From positions 1,426,001 to 1,490,000 of the forward strand of contig CP107926.1 in assembly GCA_036015235.1 (NCBI GenBank): DNA of 64,000 bases, read 5' to 3'. A model generated the notes under the pieces. The model had not been told where the DNA came from and did no database searches. It saw nothing but the letters and a program-made list of their open reading frames with translations. Position numbers and translations under genes: made by a program. Position 1 is the first letter of the stretch. Every line of letters starts with the position of its first letter. The DNA is from Streptomyces sp. NBC_00433. GTDB taxonomy: Bacteria; Actinomycetota; Actinomycetes; Streptomycetales; Streptomycetaceae. Positions 43,658 through 52,052 of the stretch are shown here, in pieces.

Positions 43658-44983
43658 GTGCCCCGGTTGACCTGTTTCGCGCCCGCGACCGACGGCGGCC
43701 AGGATCTGCTGGACCGTCACATAGTCCCGCTCTGCGCGCGGTTGGGCGTCGCGCTGCGAGTGGTACGTCCGCCTGCCGACCGGCGCGACGGAATGGGCGC
43801 AGAGTTGGGCCGCACCGACGTCATCGTCTGGGACGCCTCGCTGGAGGACGAGCGCGGCGTCTACGACGCGATGACGGGGTGGACGAAGCTGCGCCGCAAG
43901 AACGTGATCGTCAGCCGTACGCCGCTGCCGCGCAACGTGCTGACGTGGCACCAGTTCGCCCCCGTGCACGGCAGCACCTACGACAACGACGCCATCGGGG
44001 CGTGGCTGGCCCGCCACCTGACCGCCCGGCTCACCGGCGCGCCGCTCACGCCGCCGGAGCAGGCGGCGCCGCCGGCCGGGCACTACTGGATGTACGACCG
44101 GCCCGCCGAGCACTTCCTGAGCTTCCGCGGCTCGCGCCAGCAGGAGGCCGAGCAGTGGCGGGACGCCTTCGAGCGCAGCCGGGGCACGACCGTGCGGATG
44201 GTCCCGCCGAACGAGTACTCGTACCCCACGGAGGTGGTCACCCGGGCGCAGATGTGGGAGGGGATCGCCCGGCTCCAGCGGGAGATCGAGGCCACCGGGC
44301 GCATCGTGCTGTATCTGACCGACGACTACGCCGACTCCTTCTGGTGCGCGGGCGAGTTGATGTGCGCCGCGTACATGCTGCTGCACACCGGCGGGCGGCG
44401 GCTGGTGGGCCGGCTGCCGCAACTGGAGGACGCCCAGGTGGCGCTGCCCGGCGTACCGGGGACGATGCCGCTGGTGACGGCGGCGAACCGCGGGCTGCTG
44501 CGGCTGCCGGACCACGAGCAGGTACGGCGGCTGGCCATGCTGCTGACCAACTGCGACCCGATCTCCTCGGCGCCGGAGAGCCAGATCGAGCCGCGCGGGC
44601 CTGCCCGGCCGCTCTCCCGGGTGCTGCGGCGGTGGGGCTTCTACGATCCGGAGGTCGTCCAAGAGCTCTTCTGGTCCCGGGTGCGGGTGCCCTGCCCGGG
44701 GTGCTCCGCGCGGGGGCGGGCCGCGAGCGAGCTGGACTGGGACGCCTTCCTGCGCGCCCCGGACGAGGGCGGGGGCGGGATGGACGCCTTCGGCTACTTC
44801 GACGCCCCGGAGGACGACCTGGTGGCGGGCCGGGTCAGCTGCCCGGGGTGCGGCCGCGGCTGCCGGCTCGTCAACCGCCGGGGGGTGCGCACGCTGTGGA
44901 TGCCGGTGATGACCACGGAGGCCGACAAGGACCGCCCGGTGGTGGCGCGCACGCCGGTGTGGGAGGTCGTCGCGGACCGCTGA
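43658..44983 (+). CDS. TIR-domain protein with N-terminal Rossmann-like part and C-terminal zinc ribbon
   Basis: The 441-residue protein has an N-terminal alpha/beta domain (1-125; TDVIVWDAS). A TIR domain follows from about 150: EHFLSFRGSR (151-160) as strand A and box 1, and LTDDYADSFWCAGEL (220-234), in which Glu233 matches the catalytic Glu of NAD-cleaving TIRs. The C-terminal third has two CPGC pairs (near 347 and 396) that could bind zinc. TIR NADases are frequent immunity effectors. GTG 43658 has no ribosome site; a TACGCT at 43644-43649 would allow a leaderless message. It is divergent from the Hsp70 operon. Confidence 0.75.
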   Translation: MPRLTCFAPATDGGQDLLDRHIVPLCARLGVALRVVRPPADRRDGMGAELGRTDVIVWDASLEDERGVYDAMTGWTKLRRKNVIVSRTPLPRNVLTWHQFAPVHGSTYDNDAIGAWLARHLTARLTGAPLTPPEQAAPPAGHYWMYDRPAEHFLSFRGSRQQEAEQWRDAFERSRGTTVRMVPPNEYSYPTEVVTRAQMWEGIARLQREIEATGRIVLYLTDDYADSFWCAGELMCAAYMLLHTGGRRLVGRLPQLEDAQVALPGVPGTMPLVTAANRGLLRLPDHEQVRRLAMLLTNCDPISSAPESQIEPRGPARPLSRVLRRWGFYDPEVVQELFWSRVRVPCPGCSARGRAASELDWDAFLRAPDEGGGGMDAFGYFDAPEDDLVAGRVSCPGCGRGCRLVNRRGVRTLWMPVMTTEADKDRPVVARTPVWEVVADR

Positions 44984-45033
44984 TCCCGCCCCGTACGGGG
45001 TGGTACGGGGCCCGCGCGAGCCGCCCGTACGGG

Positions 45034-45420
45034 TCAGCGGGGCCCCGGGACCCAGGGCAGGGCCAGGCGGTCGCCGCCGCGCCGCGGGACGACGTGCAGG
45101 TGCAGGTGGAAGACGGTCTGCGTGGCCTCGACGCCGCAACTGGTGATGATGTTGCACGACGGATAGCGGCCGGCCAGCCGGGCCGCGTGGCGCATCGCCG
45201 CCGCCGCGACCTCCGGGGCGGCAGCCGCGTCCGGCACGTGGCTGCGCGGCACGACGAGGAGGTGCCCCTCCGTCACCGGGCGGCGCGGGGTGAGCGCGAC
45301 GGCGTCCGGCCACCGCTCCACGACCGCGGGGTGGGCGGGGGTGCGCAGCAGCTCGCAGAAGGGGCAGCCGGCGGCCGGGTCGCCGGTCCCGTCAAGGCTG
45401 TCGTACGCTCCCGCGGTCAT
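45034..45420 (-). CDS. HIT-family nucleotide hydrolase
   Basis: The 128-residue protein starts at ATG 45420. It carries GCPFCELL near the N-terminus, RRPVTEGHLLVVPRSHV in the middle and the histidine triad HLHLHVVPR. HIT proteins hydrolyse or transfer nucleotidyl groups, for instance AMP-lysine or Ap4A. It overlaps the 3' end of the upstream XRE gene by 29 bases, so both are co-translated from one message. Confidence 0.85.
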   Translation of the reverse strand: MTAGAYDSLDGTGDPAAGCPFCELLRTPAHPAVVERWPDAVALTPRRPVTEGHLLVVPRSHVPDAAAAPEVAAAAMRHAARLAGRYPSCNIITSCGVEATQTVFHLHLHVVPRRGGDRLALPWVPGPR

Positions 45421-46729
45421 CGTGGCCCTCACCGTCGCCGTCGCTGCGGTCATTGTCGCCGACGAAGGCTCGCGCCGCGTCTTCGGTGTACGCGGCGCCG
45501 GCGCCGGGGCCGGGAAGCGCGCGTATCGCCTGCACCAGGTCGGTGGCGGGTCGGTGCCGGGGTGCGCGCTCCAACGCCAGTGCGAGCAGCCGCAGTTCAA
45601 TGCGGGCCGTCGCGGAGTGCGTGGCCGAGGCTGCCCGCATCGACCGGCGGCCCAGTTCCACCGCCTCCTGGAGCTCGCCCCCGTCCGCCAGGGCCCTGGC
45701 GGCCCTGGCCCCGAACAGCGCGCGCATCCGGCGGCCCTCCACCCGGTGGGCGGGGCCGAGCCCGGAGTGCAGCAGCTCGGCGGCCAGCCGCGGCCGGCCC
45801 AGGTCCACCCAGCACCAGCCGGTCACGAGCTGCCCGGGGTCGCCCACGGCGGCCGACCCGAGGAGCATCGCGTCGGGCCGCTCGTCCGGCTGCGCAGACC
45901 AGAGTTCGCGGGCCCGCTCCAACGCCCGCATGGCGGCGACAGCTTCGCCGCGCATCGCATGGCCCTGGGCGGCGCGCTGGGCGGCGAACGCCCGGACGCG
46001 TACGCCGTAGCGGCGCTCGTGGTGCACCCGTTCGCACAGCTCGACCACGGTGTCGGCGCGGCCCGCGTACATCGCCAACTCGGCCTGCCGGACCCTGCTG
46101 TAGGCGCGCAGGTCGTGGAATCTGCCGATGGACGCGAGCCGGCCGGCCTCCGTGGTCCACCGCGCGGCCTCCGCGGCCTCGCCGCTCTCCTGGGCCATCC
46201 AGCCGGCGAACTCCGCTATGTGCGCGGCCAGGCGCAGCAGGGTGCGGTCGGGGGTCCGGCCGGCGAGGGCTGTCGCCCGCAGGGAGCGAGCCTGTTCGGC
46301 GACGCTGGGCAGGACGACATGCGCGGGCACCTGCCGGCCGAGCAGCCGCAGGTGCCAGGCGGCGGACGCGAAGCCCGCGGCGATCGCGGCGGAGTCGCGC
46401 GGGTCCGGCGCCCAGGGGGCGGGACCTGCGGGCCGGCCCCGGTCCGCCTCCTCCGGCCCGGTGTCCCGGGGCCTGGCGGCGGCCTCCTCGCCACTGCCCG
46501 GCAGCAGTGCCAGCAGCAGCCCCTGGGCGTCCAGCACGCGGTCGAACAGCCGGGCGACGCCGTGACCGGGCTGCCGCAGGCCGCGCTCGATCCGGCTGAT
46601 GTGCGCTGGGCTGCACTGGGCCTCGCGGGCCAGCGTGCGCAGGGACATCCCGGCCGCCAGGCGGAGGCGGCGCAGCTCCTCCCCGAAGGCCGGCACCGGA
46701 GCGCCCTCACCGATTAGATGCGGTACCAC
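45392..46729 (-). CDS. XRE-family regulator with TPR-like C-terminal domain
   Basis: GTG 46729 follows a run of G (GGGGGGGA). The 445-residue product begins with a helix-turn-helix (FGEELRRLRLAAGMSLRTLA, AQCSPAHISRIERGLRQPG). A roughly 330-residue all-helical domain follows (LRLAAHIAEFAGWMAQESGE, AELAMYAGRADTVVELCERV) of the type that binds peptides or gives dimers in Streptomyces XRE regulators. It is paired with a HIT gene, a frequent pair in this genus. It may also control the nearby TIR gene, but no operator was identified. Confidence 0.85.
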   Translation of the reverse strand: MVPHLIGEGAPVPAFGEELRRLRLAAGMSLRTLAREAQCSPAHISRIERGLRQPGHGVARLFDRVLDAQGLLLALLPGSGEEAAARPRDTGPEEADRGRPAGPAPWAPDPRDSAAIAAGFASAAWHLRLLGRQVPAHVVLPSVAEQARSLRATALAGRTPDRTLLRLAAHIAEFAGWMAQESGEAAEAARWTTEAGRLASIGRFHDLRAYSRVRQAELAMYAGRADTVVELCERVHHERRYGVRVRAFAAQRAAQGHAMRGEAVAAMRALERARELWSAQPDERPDAMLLGSAAVGDPGQLVTGWCWVDLGRPRLAAELLHSGLGPAHRVEGRRMRALFGARAARALADGGELQEAVELGRRSMRAASATHSATARIELRLLALALERAPRHRPATDLVQAIRALPGPGAGAAYTEDAARAFVGDNDRSDGDGEGHDDRGSVRQP

Positions 46730-47065
46730 TTGGCCGTCCCCCCCCGGGTCGGTGCCGCGACGGCATGAGATATCGTCAGATTACCCTATTCATGGCCACT
46801 ATCGGGGGCATAATCGCCGGAGCCGGCCCGGCCGACTTTTTTCACAGCTACCCGAGTGTGATGATCTGAGAAATATCCGGCGACACCCTCAACACCTCGC
46901 TCGGGTCCCCTCATCAGCGGATTGAGGTGACCGCGAGGCCCCGCCGCAGCCTCGCGCCGAATGCGGGCGCGGCGGACCCAGGACGTCCGACCTCTGGCCC
47001 TGTCGCGCCAGCCGGGTAAGAACGCTGGGCGGGAGGCCAACTGCGCGTGTCCTCAGGCGAGTTGG
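46730..47065. other. Intergenic, AT-richer than average
   Basis: Bases 46770-46880 are low in GC for this genome and probably contain the XRE promoter. No coding frame has family resemblance. The region ends at an ISAs1 relic. Confidence 0.35.
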
Positions 47066-47350
47066 TTACCCACGGTTTCCTCCGCATGAAGGAGAAAGGA
47101 GATACGTGTCCAGACGCCTTTCTCCACCGCTTGCCGCCGCCCACAGCAAGCCGGCACTCGCCAGCGCACCGCCGCGGCGGCCAGTGCCCAGGACGTGGAC
47201 CAGGGCGTGCCGAACACCGCGCGGGTCTCGTGGATCGGGCACCCCAGCCAGACGCTCCAGCAGGTCAGGACGCTCGGCCGGCGTCACCGGCGCCTGATCA
47301 CGGAGCTGGTCAAAGACAGGCAGGATCGGTGATGATGACGCAGCAGGCAC
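47066..47350 (-). pseudogene. N-terminal relic of an ISAs1-family transposase
   Basis: GTG 47350 opens MPAASSSPILPVFDQLRD, then RPDLLERLAGVPDPRDPRGV and RHALVHVLG. This is the H-repeat-associated N-terminal domain of ISAs1 transposases. Frames then change and the DDE part is missing. Upstream, CTTCCCAA (47354-47361) and TTGGGAAG (47393-47400) form an inverted pair that may be part of the old IS end. Confidence 0.7.
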
Positions 47351-47496
47351 GATCTTCCCAAACGGTCATGTGGCGTAGAGACCTACGTGATCTTGGGAAG
47401 ACGTGCCTGACGGGTCATCAGGTTCGTGGGGCCGCCCGAGAATCCGGACGGCGGGCGACCACCCAAATGCGGTGGGGCCCTGGCCGGCCGGTGAGG

Positions 47497-48057
47497 TCAC
47501 AGCCGCGGAAGCGCCACACCGGCACCGGGTTCACGACGTTCGATGAGCCAGTACACGTAGCCGCGCAGATAACGCTCCAGAGGGCCTCCAACGTGCGCGG
47601 CGAAGTCGTGAAGAGCTGGAAGGTCCTCGTGATCCTGGGCCCGCTCGCTGGCGGAACACCGCCCGATCTCGCTGTGTATCCACTCGCGGACCCGCGCCCG
47701 GCCAGCCCACCACTCCCGGACCGAATCCTCGCTCCAGCGGTCGTCGCCGTCCCACGCATACCCGCCCATGGGCTCTCCCCAAGCGACGTCGAGCAGCGTC
47801 TCCACCTCCGCGCGGGTTCGCGGCTGACGGTAGACGAACTCCATGCCCCATTCGCCGCCGCACAGGACCAGCCGAGGGGCGTAGACCGGACCGTTCACGC
47901 CGTCGTCGGTCACTCCGGTATAGAACGGGCCAGGGACGTTCAGCCAGTTCCGGTCCTCCCACCTTCCCTCTCCGATCGAGAGGTCACTCGAGCCGCCGCG
48001 CCAGCGCGTCACGATCTCTCGGGCCGTCGGAAGCGGATCCCAGTAGGCGCTCTCCAT
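47497..48057 (-). CDS. Hypothetical protein (Trp-rich, immunity-like)
   Basis: From ATG 48057 the 186-residue product reads MESAYWDPLPTAREIVTRWR, EDRNWLNVPGPFYTGVTDDG and VREWWAGRARVREWIHSEIG. Similar Trp-rich cytoplasmic proteins are scattered in Streptomyces, with no known function that I can name. The frame stays open upstream into the IS3 left end, so the start is judged by composition; GTG 48078 is an alternative. The IS3 element lies 193 bases upstream. Confidence 0.65.
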   Translation of the reverse strand: MESAYWDPLPTAREIVTRWRGGSSDLSIGEGRWEDRNWLNVPGPFYTGVTDDGVNGPVYAPRLVLCGGEWGMEFVYRQPRTRAEVETLLDVAWGEPMGGYAWDGDDRWSEDSVREWWAGRARVREWIHSEIGRCSASERAQDHEDLPALHDFAAHVGGPLERYLRGYVYWLIERREPGAGVALPRL

Positions 48058-48319
48058 CCCGGTGTCATCGGCATCCACGGCCGCGAGCGTACCGGTGACA
48101 AGCACCGAGTCGGTCAAAGAACGGCCGCCATCGACCTGCACCGCAACGTCTGTTCCGTCAGCCCTCCAGAAGGCTGATATCGCTATGAATCGGACGCCCA
48201 GCGACTTCGCCGAGACCCTGCCTCGCCAGCACCCGCGCACGAACGGAAGAGGGTCTGGTGCACGATCGGGTGACGTCTGAACTGGCTTGCCCTGTGGGGC
48301 GGGTGGGAAGGATGTCGCT

Positions 48320-48628
48320 GTGCCCAAGCCTTATCCGGAAGAGTTCCGTCAGGACGTCGTGCGGGTCGCGAGGAACCGCGGCCCGGGCGTGACGGTCGAG
48401 CAGGTGGCCGCCGACTTCGGCGTGCACGCGATGACGCTGTTCAAGTGGATGCGCCACGCGGACATCGACGAGGGGACAAAGCCCGGAACTACCCGCCAGG
48501 AGAGTGCGGAGCTGCGGGAAGCACGGCGGCGGATCAAGCTGCTGGAACAGGAGAACGAGGTCCTTCGCCGGGCCGCGGCCTATCTGTCGCAGGCGAACCT
48601 GCCGGGAAAAGGATCTACCCGCTCGTGA
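48320..48628 (+). CDS. IS3 transposase OrfA (HTH and leucine-zipper protein)
   Basis: GTG 48320 follows GGGAAGGA at 7 bases. The 102-residue product starts VPKPYPEEFRQDVVRVARNR. Its helix-turn-helix reads VTVEQVAADFGVHAMTLFKW, and a heptad-repeat helix follows (RRRIKLLEQENEVLRRAAAY). It binds the element's ends and regulates transposition. It ends at TGA 48626-48628, just past the slippery site that directs ribosomes into OrfB. Confidence 0.9.
   Translation: MPKPYPEEFRQDVVRVARNRGPGVTVEQVAADFGVHAMTLFKWMRHADIDEGTKPGTTRQESAELREARRRIKLLEQENEVLRRAAAYLSQANLPGKGSTRS
48604..48610 (+). promoter_or_regulatory. Programmed -1 frameshift site GGGAAAA
   Basis: The heptamer is in the X-XXY-YYZ register: OrfA reads GGA-AAA and, after slippage by -1, GGG-AAA, which is the OrfB frame. 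It lies at the end of OrfA, where IS3 elements make the OrfAB fusion transposase. Confidence 0.85.
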
Positions 48629-49482
48629 AAGAGCTGGCCGCAGGCGGTACTCCCGTCACGGTCGCGTGCCGGGTCCTGAAGCTCTCCCGCCAGCCCTACT
48701 ACCGCTGGCTGGACAAGCCAGTGGCCGATGCCGCGCTCGAGGAGGCGTATCGAGCGAACGCGTTGTTCGACGCCCACCGGGAGGATCCGGAGTTCGGCTA
48801 TCGCTTCCTTGCCGACGAGGCCCGCGCCGGGGGAGCCGGTATGGCGGACCGGACCGCGTGGCGGATCTGCCGGGACAACCGCTGGTGGAGCGTGTTCGGC
48901 AAGAAGCGCGGCAGCGTCAAGAAGGCCGGACCGCCGGTCCACGACGACCTCGTCCGCCGCGACTTCACCGCGAGTGCGCCGAATCGGCTGTGGCTCACCG
49001 ACATCACCGAACACGCCACGGGGGAAGGAAAGCTGTATCTCTGCGCAGTCAAGGACGTCTTCAGCAAGAGGATCGTGGGCTACTCCATCGACTCGCGGAT
49101 GAAGTCGCGCCTGGCCGTCGCAGCCCTGGCCAATGCCGTTGCCCGACGCGAGAGCGTTGCCGGGTGCGTTCTGCACAGCGATCGCGGATCGCAATTTCGC
49201 TCCCGGAAATTCGTCCGGGCGCTGGACCGCCACCAGATCGTCGGCTCGATAGGGAGGGTCGGGGCGGCAGGCGACAACGCGGCCATGGAGTCCTTCTTCA
49301 GCCTGCTGCAGAAGAACGTCCTCGACCGCCGGCAGTGGGCCACCCGCCAGGAACTGCGGATCGCCATCGTGACCTGGATCGAAAGGACCTACCACCGGCG
49401 CCGCAGGCAAGCCTCCCTCGGCCGGCTCACACCCGTCGAGTACGAGACCGTCATGACCACACCGGCCCTCCAGGCCGCGTGA
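48604..49482 (+). CDS. IS3 transposase OrfB (DDE integrase), made by frameshift
   Basis: The -1 frame continues GKRIYPLVKELAAGG through the integrase core: LWLTDITEH (first Asp), VLHSDRGSQFRS (second Asp) and NAAMESFFSLLQKN (Glu). It ends with RRRRQASLGRLTPVEYE. No good start is seen in this frame near the overlap, so it is made as the OrfAB fusion from GTG 48320. All catalytic residues are present. It catalyses excision of a circle and reinsertion of the element. Confidence 0.9.
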   Translation, partial: GKRIYPLVKELAAGGTPVTVACRVLKLSRQPYYRWLDKPVADAALEEAYRANALFDAHREDPEFGYRFLADEARAGGAGMADRTAWRICRDNRWWSVFGKKRGSVKKAGPPVHDDLVRRDFTASAPNRLWLTDITEHATGEGKLYLCAVKDVFSKRIVGYSIDSRMKSRLAVAALANAVARRESVAGCVLHSDRGSQFRSRKFVRALDRHQIVGSIGRVGAAGDNAAMESFFSLLQKNVLDRRQWATRQELRIAIVTWIERTYHRRRRQASLGRLTPVEYETVMTTPALQAA

Positions 49483-49776
49483 ACGAACCTGTCACCCAAC
49501 CCTGCACCAGACCCAGAGCCGTCCAAGGCCAGCTGACTTCCCGTGAGCGTGGCGGGCGTGTCACCGTTGATCTCCGGCGGGCTTCAACCCTCACGCTCTG
49601 CCGGTCGTGGCTCTTCTCGATCTCGCCTGCCCGTGCCGGCCGGGCGCGTCCGGGGACTTGGTGGGGTGGCAGATGGGGGCAGGGTGAAGGACATCGCGGT
49701 GCAGGCAGACAGCGACTTCGACGGCCGGTTGAAATAGCGCTCTCGCCATCTGATCCACAAGGCCCGCCGCCGCTCC

Positions 49777-50120
49777 CCCACCGCATACCGGTCGGCGTGC
49801 CGGCCCGCGACGGCGACCTCCTGCCAGCCGACCTGGCCATCGCCTCCACGGGGACCCGCCTGGTGCTGTGGTCACAGCAACTTCAAGCGCCGGTGAGGCC
49901 CGTGCTGCTCAGCCGCATCACCCGCGACCTGCTGCCTCCCGCCGCGCAACTGCTGCACCTGCTCGACCACGCCGGGGAACGCCCCTGGCACCCGTTCACC
50001 TGGACGCAAGGCTCTTCCGCACACCCCCTACACCCCGCGCGCCACCTTCCGAGGCACCATCCTGGCACCGCAGCGCTGGACCCTCCCCGACACCCTGACC
50101 CGGGCCGCTGCCCGGCGCGC
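49777..50120 (+). pseudogene. Lantibiotic dehydratase (LanB) relic
   Basis: One frame reads DGDLLPADLAIASTGTRLVL, PVRPVLLSRITRDLLPPAAQ and LLDHAGERPWHPFTW. A second frame continues YTPRATFRGTILAPQRWTLP. This is the end of the LanB glutamylation domain, which activates Ser/Thr of the precursor with Glu-tRNA. There are at least two frame changes and no start. It is adjacent to SpaB-C- and LanC-like relics. Confidence 0.65.
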
Positions 50121-50502
50121 GCCTGAGCTACTGGCTGCGCTACCGCACCGACGCGCTCGGGCCCCACCTGCGGGTACGCGCCCACACCACCACGGCGAGC
50201 CGGCTCCAAGTGCTTGACGCCCTGACCGGCTGGGCGGCCGAACTGCCCGACCAGGGCTTGGACACCAGCGGCGCCGGCATCTGCCACGGCACCGCCGGTG
50301 TCCTGCTGACCGCCGCCGCACACGGCAACGCACCCCTGGAACGCAAGGCAGCCGACGCCACACTCAACTCGCCGCCACCGGCGCCCAGAGCGGCAACCTG
50401 GGACTGCTCACCGGCAGCGCCGGCACGGCCCTGGCCCTCAGCAACCGCTCCAACCGCCCCCGCGACCAGGCGCACTGGTCGGCGCTGCTGCTCCTGACGT
50501 GA
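50121..50502 (+). pseudogene. SpaB C-terminal-like and LanC cyclase relics
   Basis: The first part, LSYWLRYRTDALGPHLRVRA, resembles the elimination domain (SpaB_C). It runs directly into GAGICHGTAGVLLTAAA, a LanC motif with the zinc-binding CHG. After a frame change near 50370 the sequence reads AQSGNLGLLTGSAGTALALS, the LanC C-terminal Gly-rich motif, ending at TGA 50500-50502. Most of LanC between these motifs is deleted. Together with the LanB relic it marks a dead lanthipeptide locus. Confidence 0.65.
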
Positions 50503-50594
50503 ACGAACAAGCCGGCGACAGCCGGGGCCGTGCCACGGCGTTTCGGCCACACCAGTGTCAGACCCCCTTCCGGGTCCGCCAAGGGTCGATGCTG

Positions 50595-51976
50595 GGGTCT
50601 GTACGGTGACCGGTGTATCTCCTGATCAAGGAAGCACCTGATGAGCGACGTGATCGCCTCTGTCGAGGCGCATGAGGATGGACGCCCGGTCGAGCTGCCG
50701 GCGGATGTGGTGGACGAGCAGTTGATCGGGCAGCTGGTCGACCGGGCCCGTTCCGGCGGGCTGCAGTTGACCGGTGAGGGCGGGCTGCTGCAGCAGCTGA
50801 CCAAGCGGGTGCTGGAGTCCGCCCTGGAGGGCGAGATCACCGACCACCTCGGCTACGAGAAGCACGACCCGGCCGGCGTCGGCAGCGGCAACAGCCGCAA
50901 TGGTGTGCGGGCCAAGACCGTTCTGACCGAAGTCGGACCGGTCGAGATCGAGGTGCCCCGCGACCGGGAGGGCAGCTTCGAGCCGCAGATCGTCAAGAAG
51001 CGTCAGCGGCGGCTGACCGGCGTCGATGAGATGGTGCTGTCCTTGTCTGCCCGGGGCTTGACGCACGGCGATATCTCCGCGCACTTGGCCGAGGTTTACG
51101 GCGCCAGCGTTTCCAAGTCGACGATCTCGACGATCACCGACAAGGTCATGGACGGCATGGCCGAATGGCAGAACCGACCCCTCGACCCGGTCTACCCGGT
51201 CGTCTTTCATCGACTGCGTCCACGTGAAGGTGCGTGACGGGCAGGTCGCCAACCGGCCGATCTACGTCGCCCTCGCAGTCACCGTCGACGGCACCCGCGA
51301 CATCCTCGGCCTGTGGGCCGGCGACGGCGGCGAGGGAGCCAAGTACTGGCTCCAGGTACTGACCGAGATCCGCAACCGCGGTGTCGAGGACGTGTGCATG
51401 GTCGTCTGCGATGGGCTGAAAGGCCTGCCCGACGCGATCGGGACGGTCTGGCCGCAGGCGATCACGCAAACCTGTGTCGTGCACCTCATGCGGGCCTCGT
51501 TCCGCTACGCGGCCCGCCAGGACTGGGACAATATCTCCCGCGCGCTCAAGCCGATCTACACCGCCCCGACCTCGGACGCGGCCGAGGAGAGGTTCCTGGA
51601 ATTCCAGGAGGAATGGGGCACCAAATACCCCGCGATCGTGCGGCTCTGGTCGAACGCCTGGGCCGAGTTCGTGCCCTTCCTCCAGTTCGACGCGGAGATC
51701 CGCCGGGTCGTCTGCACCACCAACGCCATCGAGTCGGTCAACGCCCGCATACGCAAGGCCGTCCGCGCCCGCGGGCACTTCCCGAACGAGGCCGCAGCGC
51801 TGAAGTGCGTCTACATGGCCGTCATGAGCCTGGACCCCACCGGCCAGGGACGCAAACGCTGGACCATGCGATGGAAGCCCGCACTCCAGGCCTTCGACAT
51901 CGCCTTCGACGGCCGACTCTCCATCGGCCGCCGCTAATCCACGCAAACCCATTTACACCAGTCGCTGGACAGACCC
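50595..51976 (+). mobile_element. IS256-family element with frameshifted transposase
   Basis: The element is 1382 bp between imperfect 23-bp inverted repeats (50595-50617 and 51954-51976; 19 of 23 match, starting GGGTCTGT). I see no 8- or 9-bp target duplication next to these ends, so one end may have rearranged. Its transposase frame is broken at 51205-51207. It differs from the two IS256-type copies at 53914 and 60504. Confidence 0.8.
50641..51937 (+). pseudogene. IS256-family transposase, split by one extra T
   Basis: The first part (50641-51237) contains LTKRVLESALEGEITDHLGY and LTHGDISAHLAEVYGASVSK. The second part (to 51937) contains IDCVHVKVRDG (first Asp), VVCDGLKGLPDAIGTVWPQA (second Asp) and CTTNAIESVNARIRKAVR (Glu). 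The expected VFIDC junction reads VFHRL because TTT replaces TT at 51205-51207. Restoring the frame gives a full transposase. The lesion is single and recent. Confidence 0.85.
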
Positions 51977-52052
51977 TGACTTAGCGCTGCAATTTGGCCC
52001 CTGTGGGCACCCGAACGCTCAGCGGCGGGACCGAGGGCTCGGCCTTCGGGAG

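Larger units (their letters stand above)
48251..49514 (+). mobile_element. Complete IS3-family insertion sequence
   Basis: The element is 1264 bp. Its terminal inverted repeats are 24 bp (48251-48274 and 49491-49514; 21 of 24 match, starting GGGTCTGGTGCA). A 3-bp target duplication AGA flanks it (48248-48250 and 49515-49517). It encodes the two overlapping frames of IS3 elements with a slippery heptamer. All parts are intact, so it is probably active or recently active. A solo copy of its left end is at 584. Confidence 0.9.
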
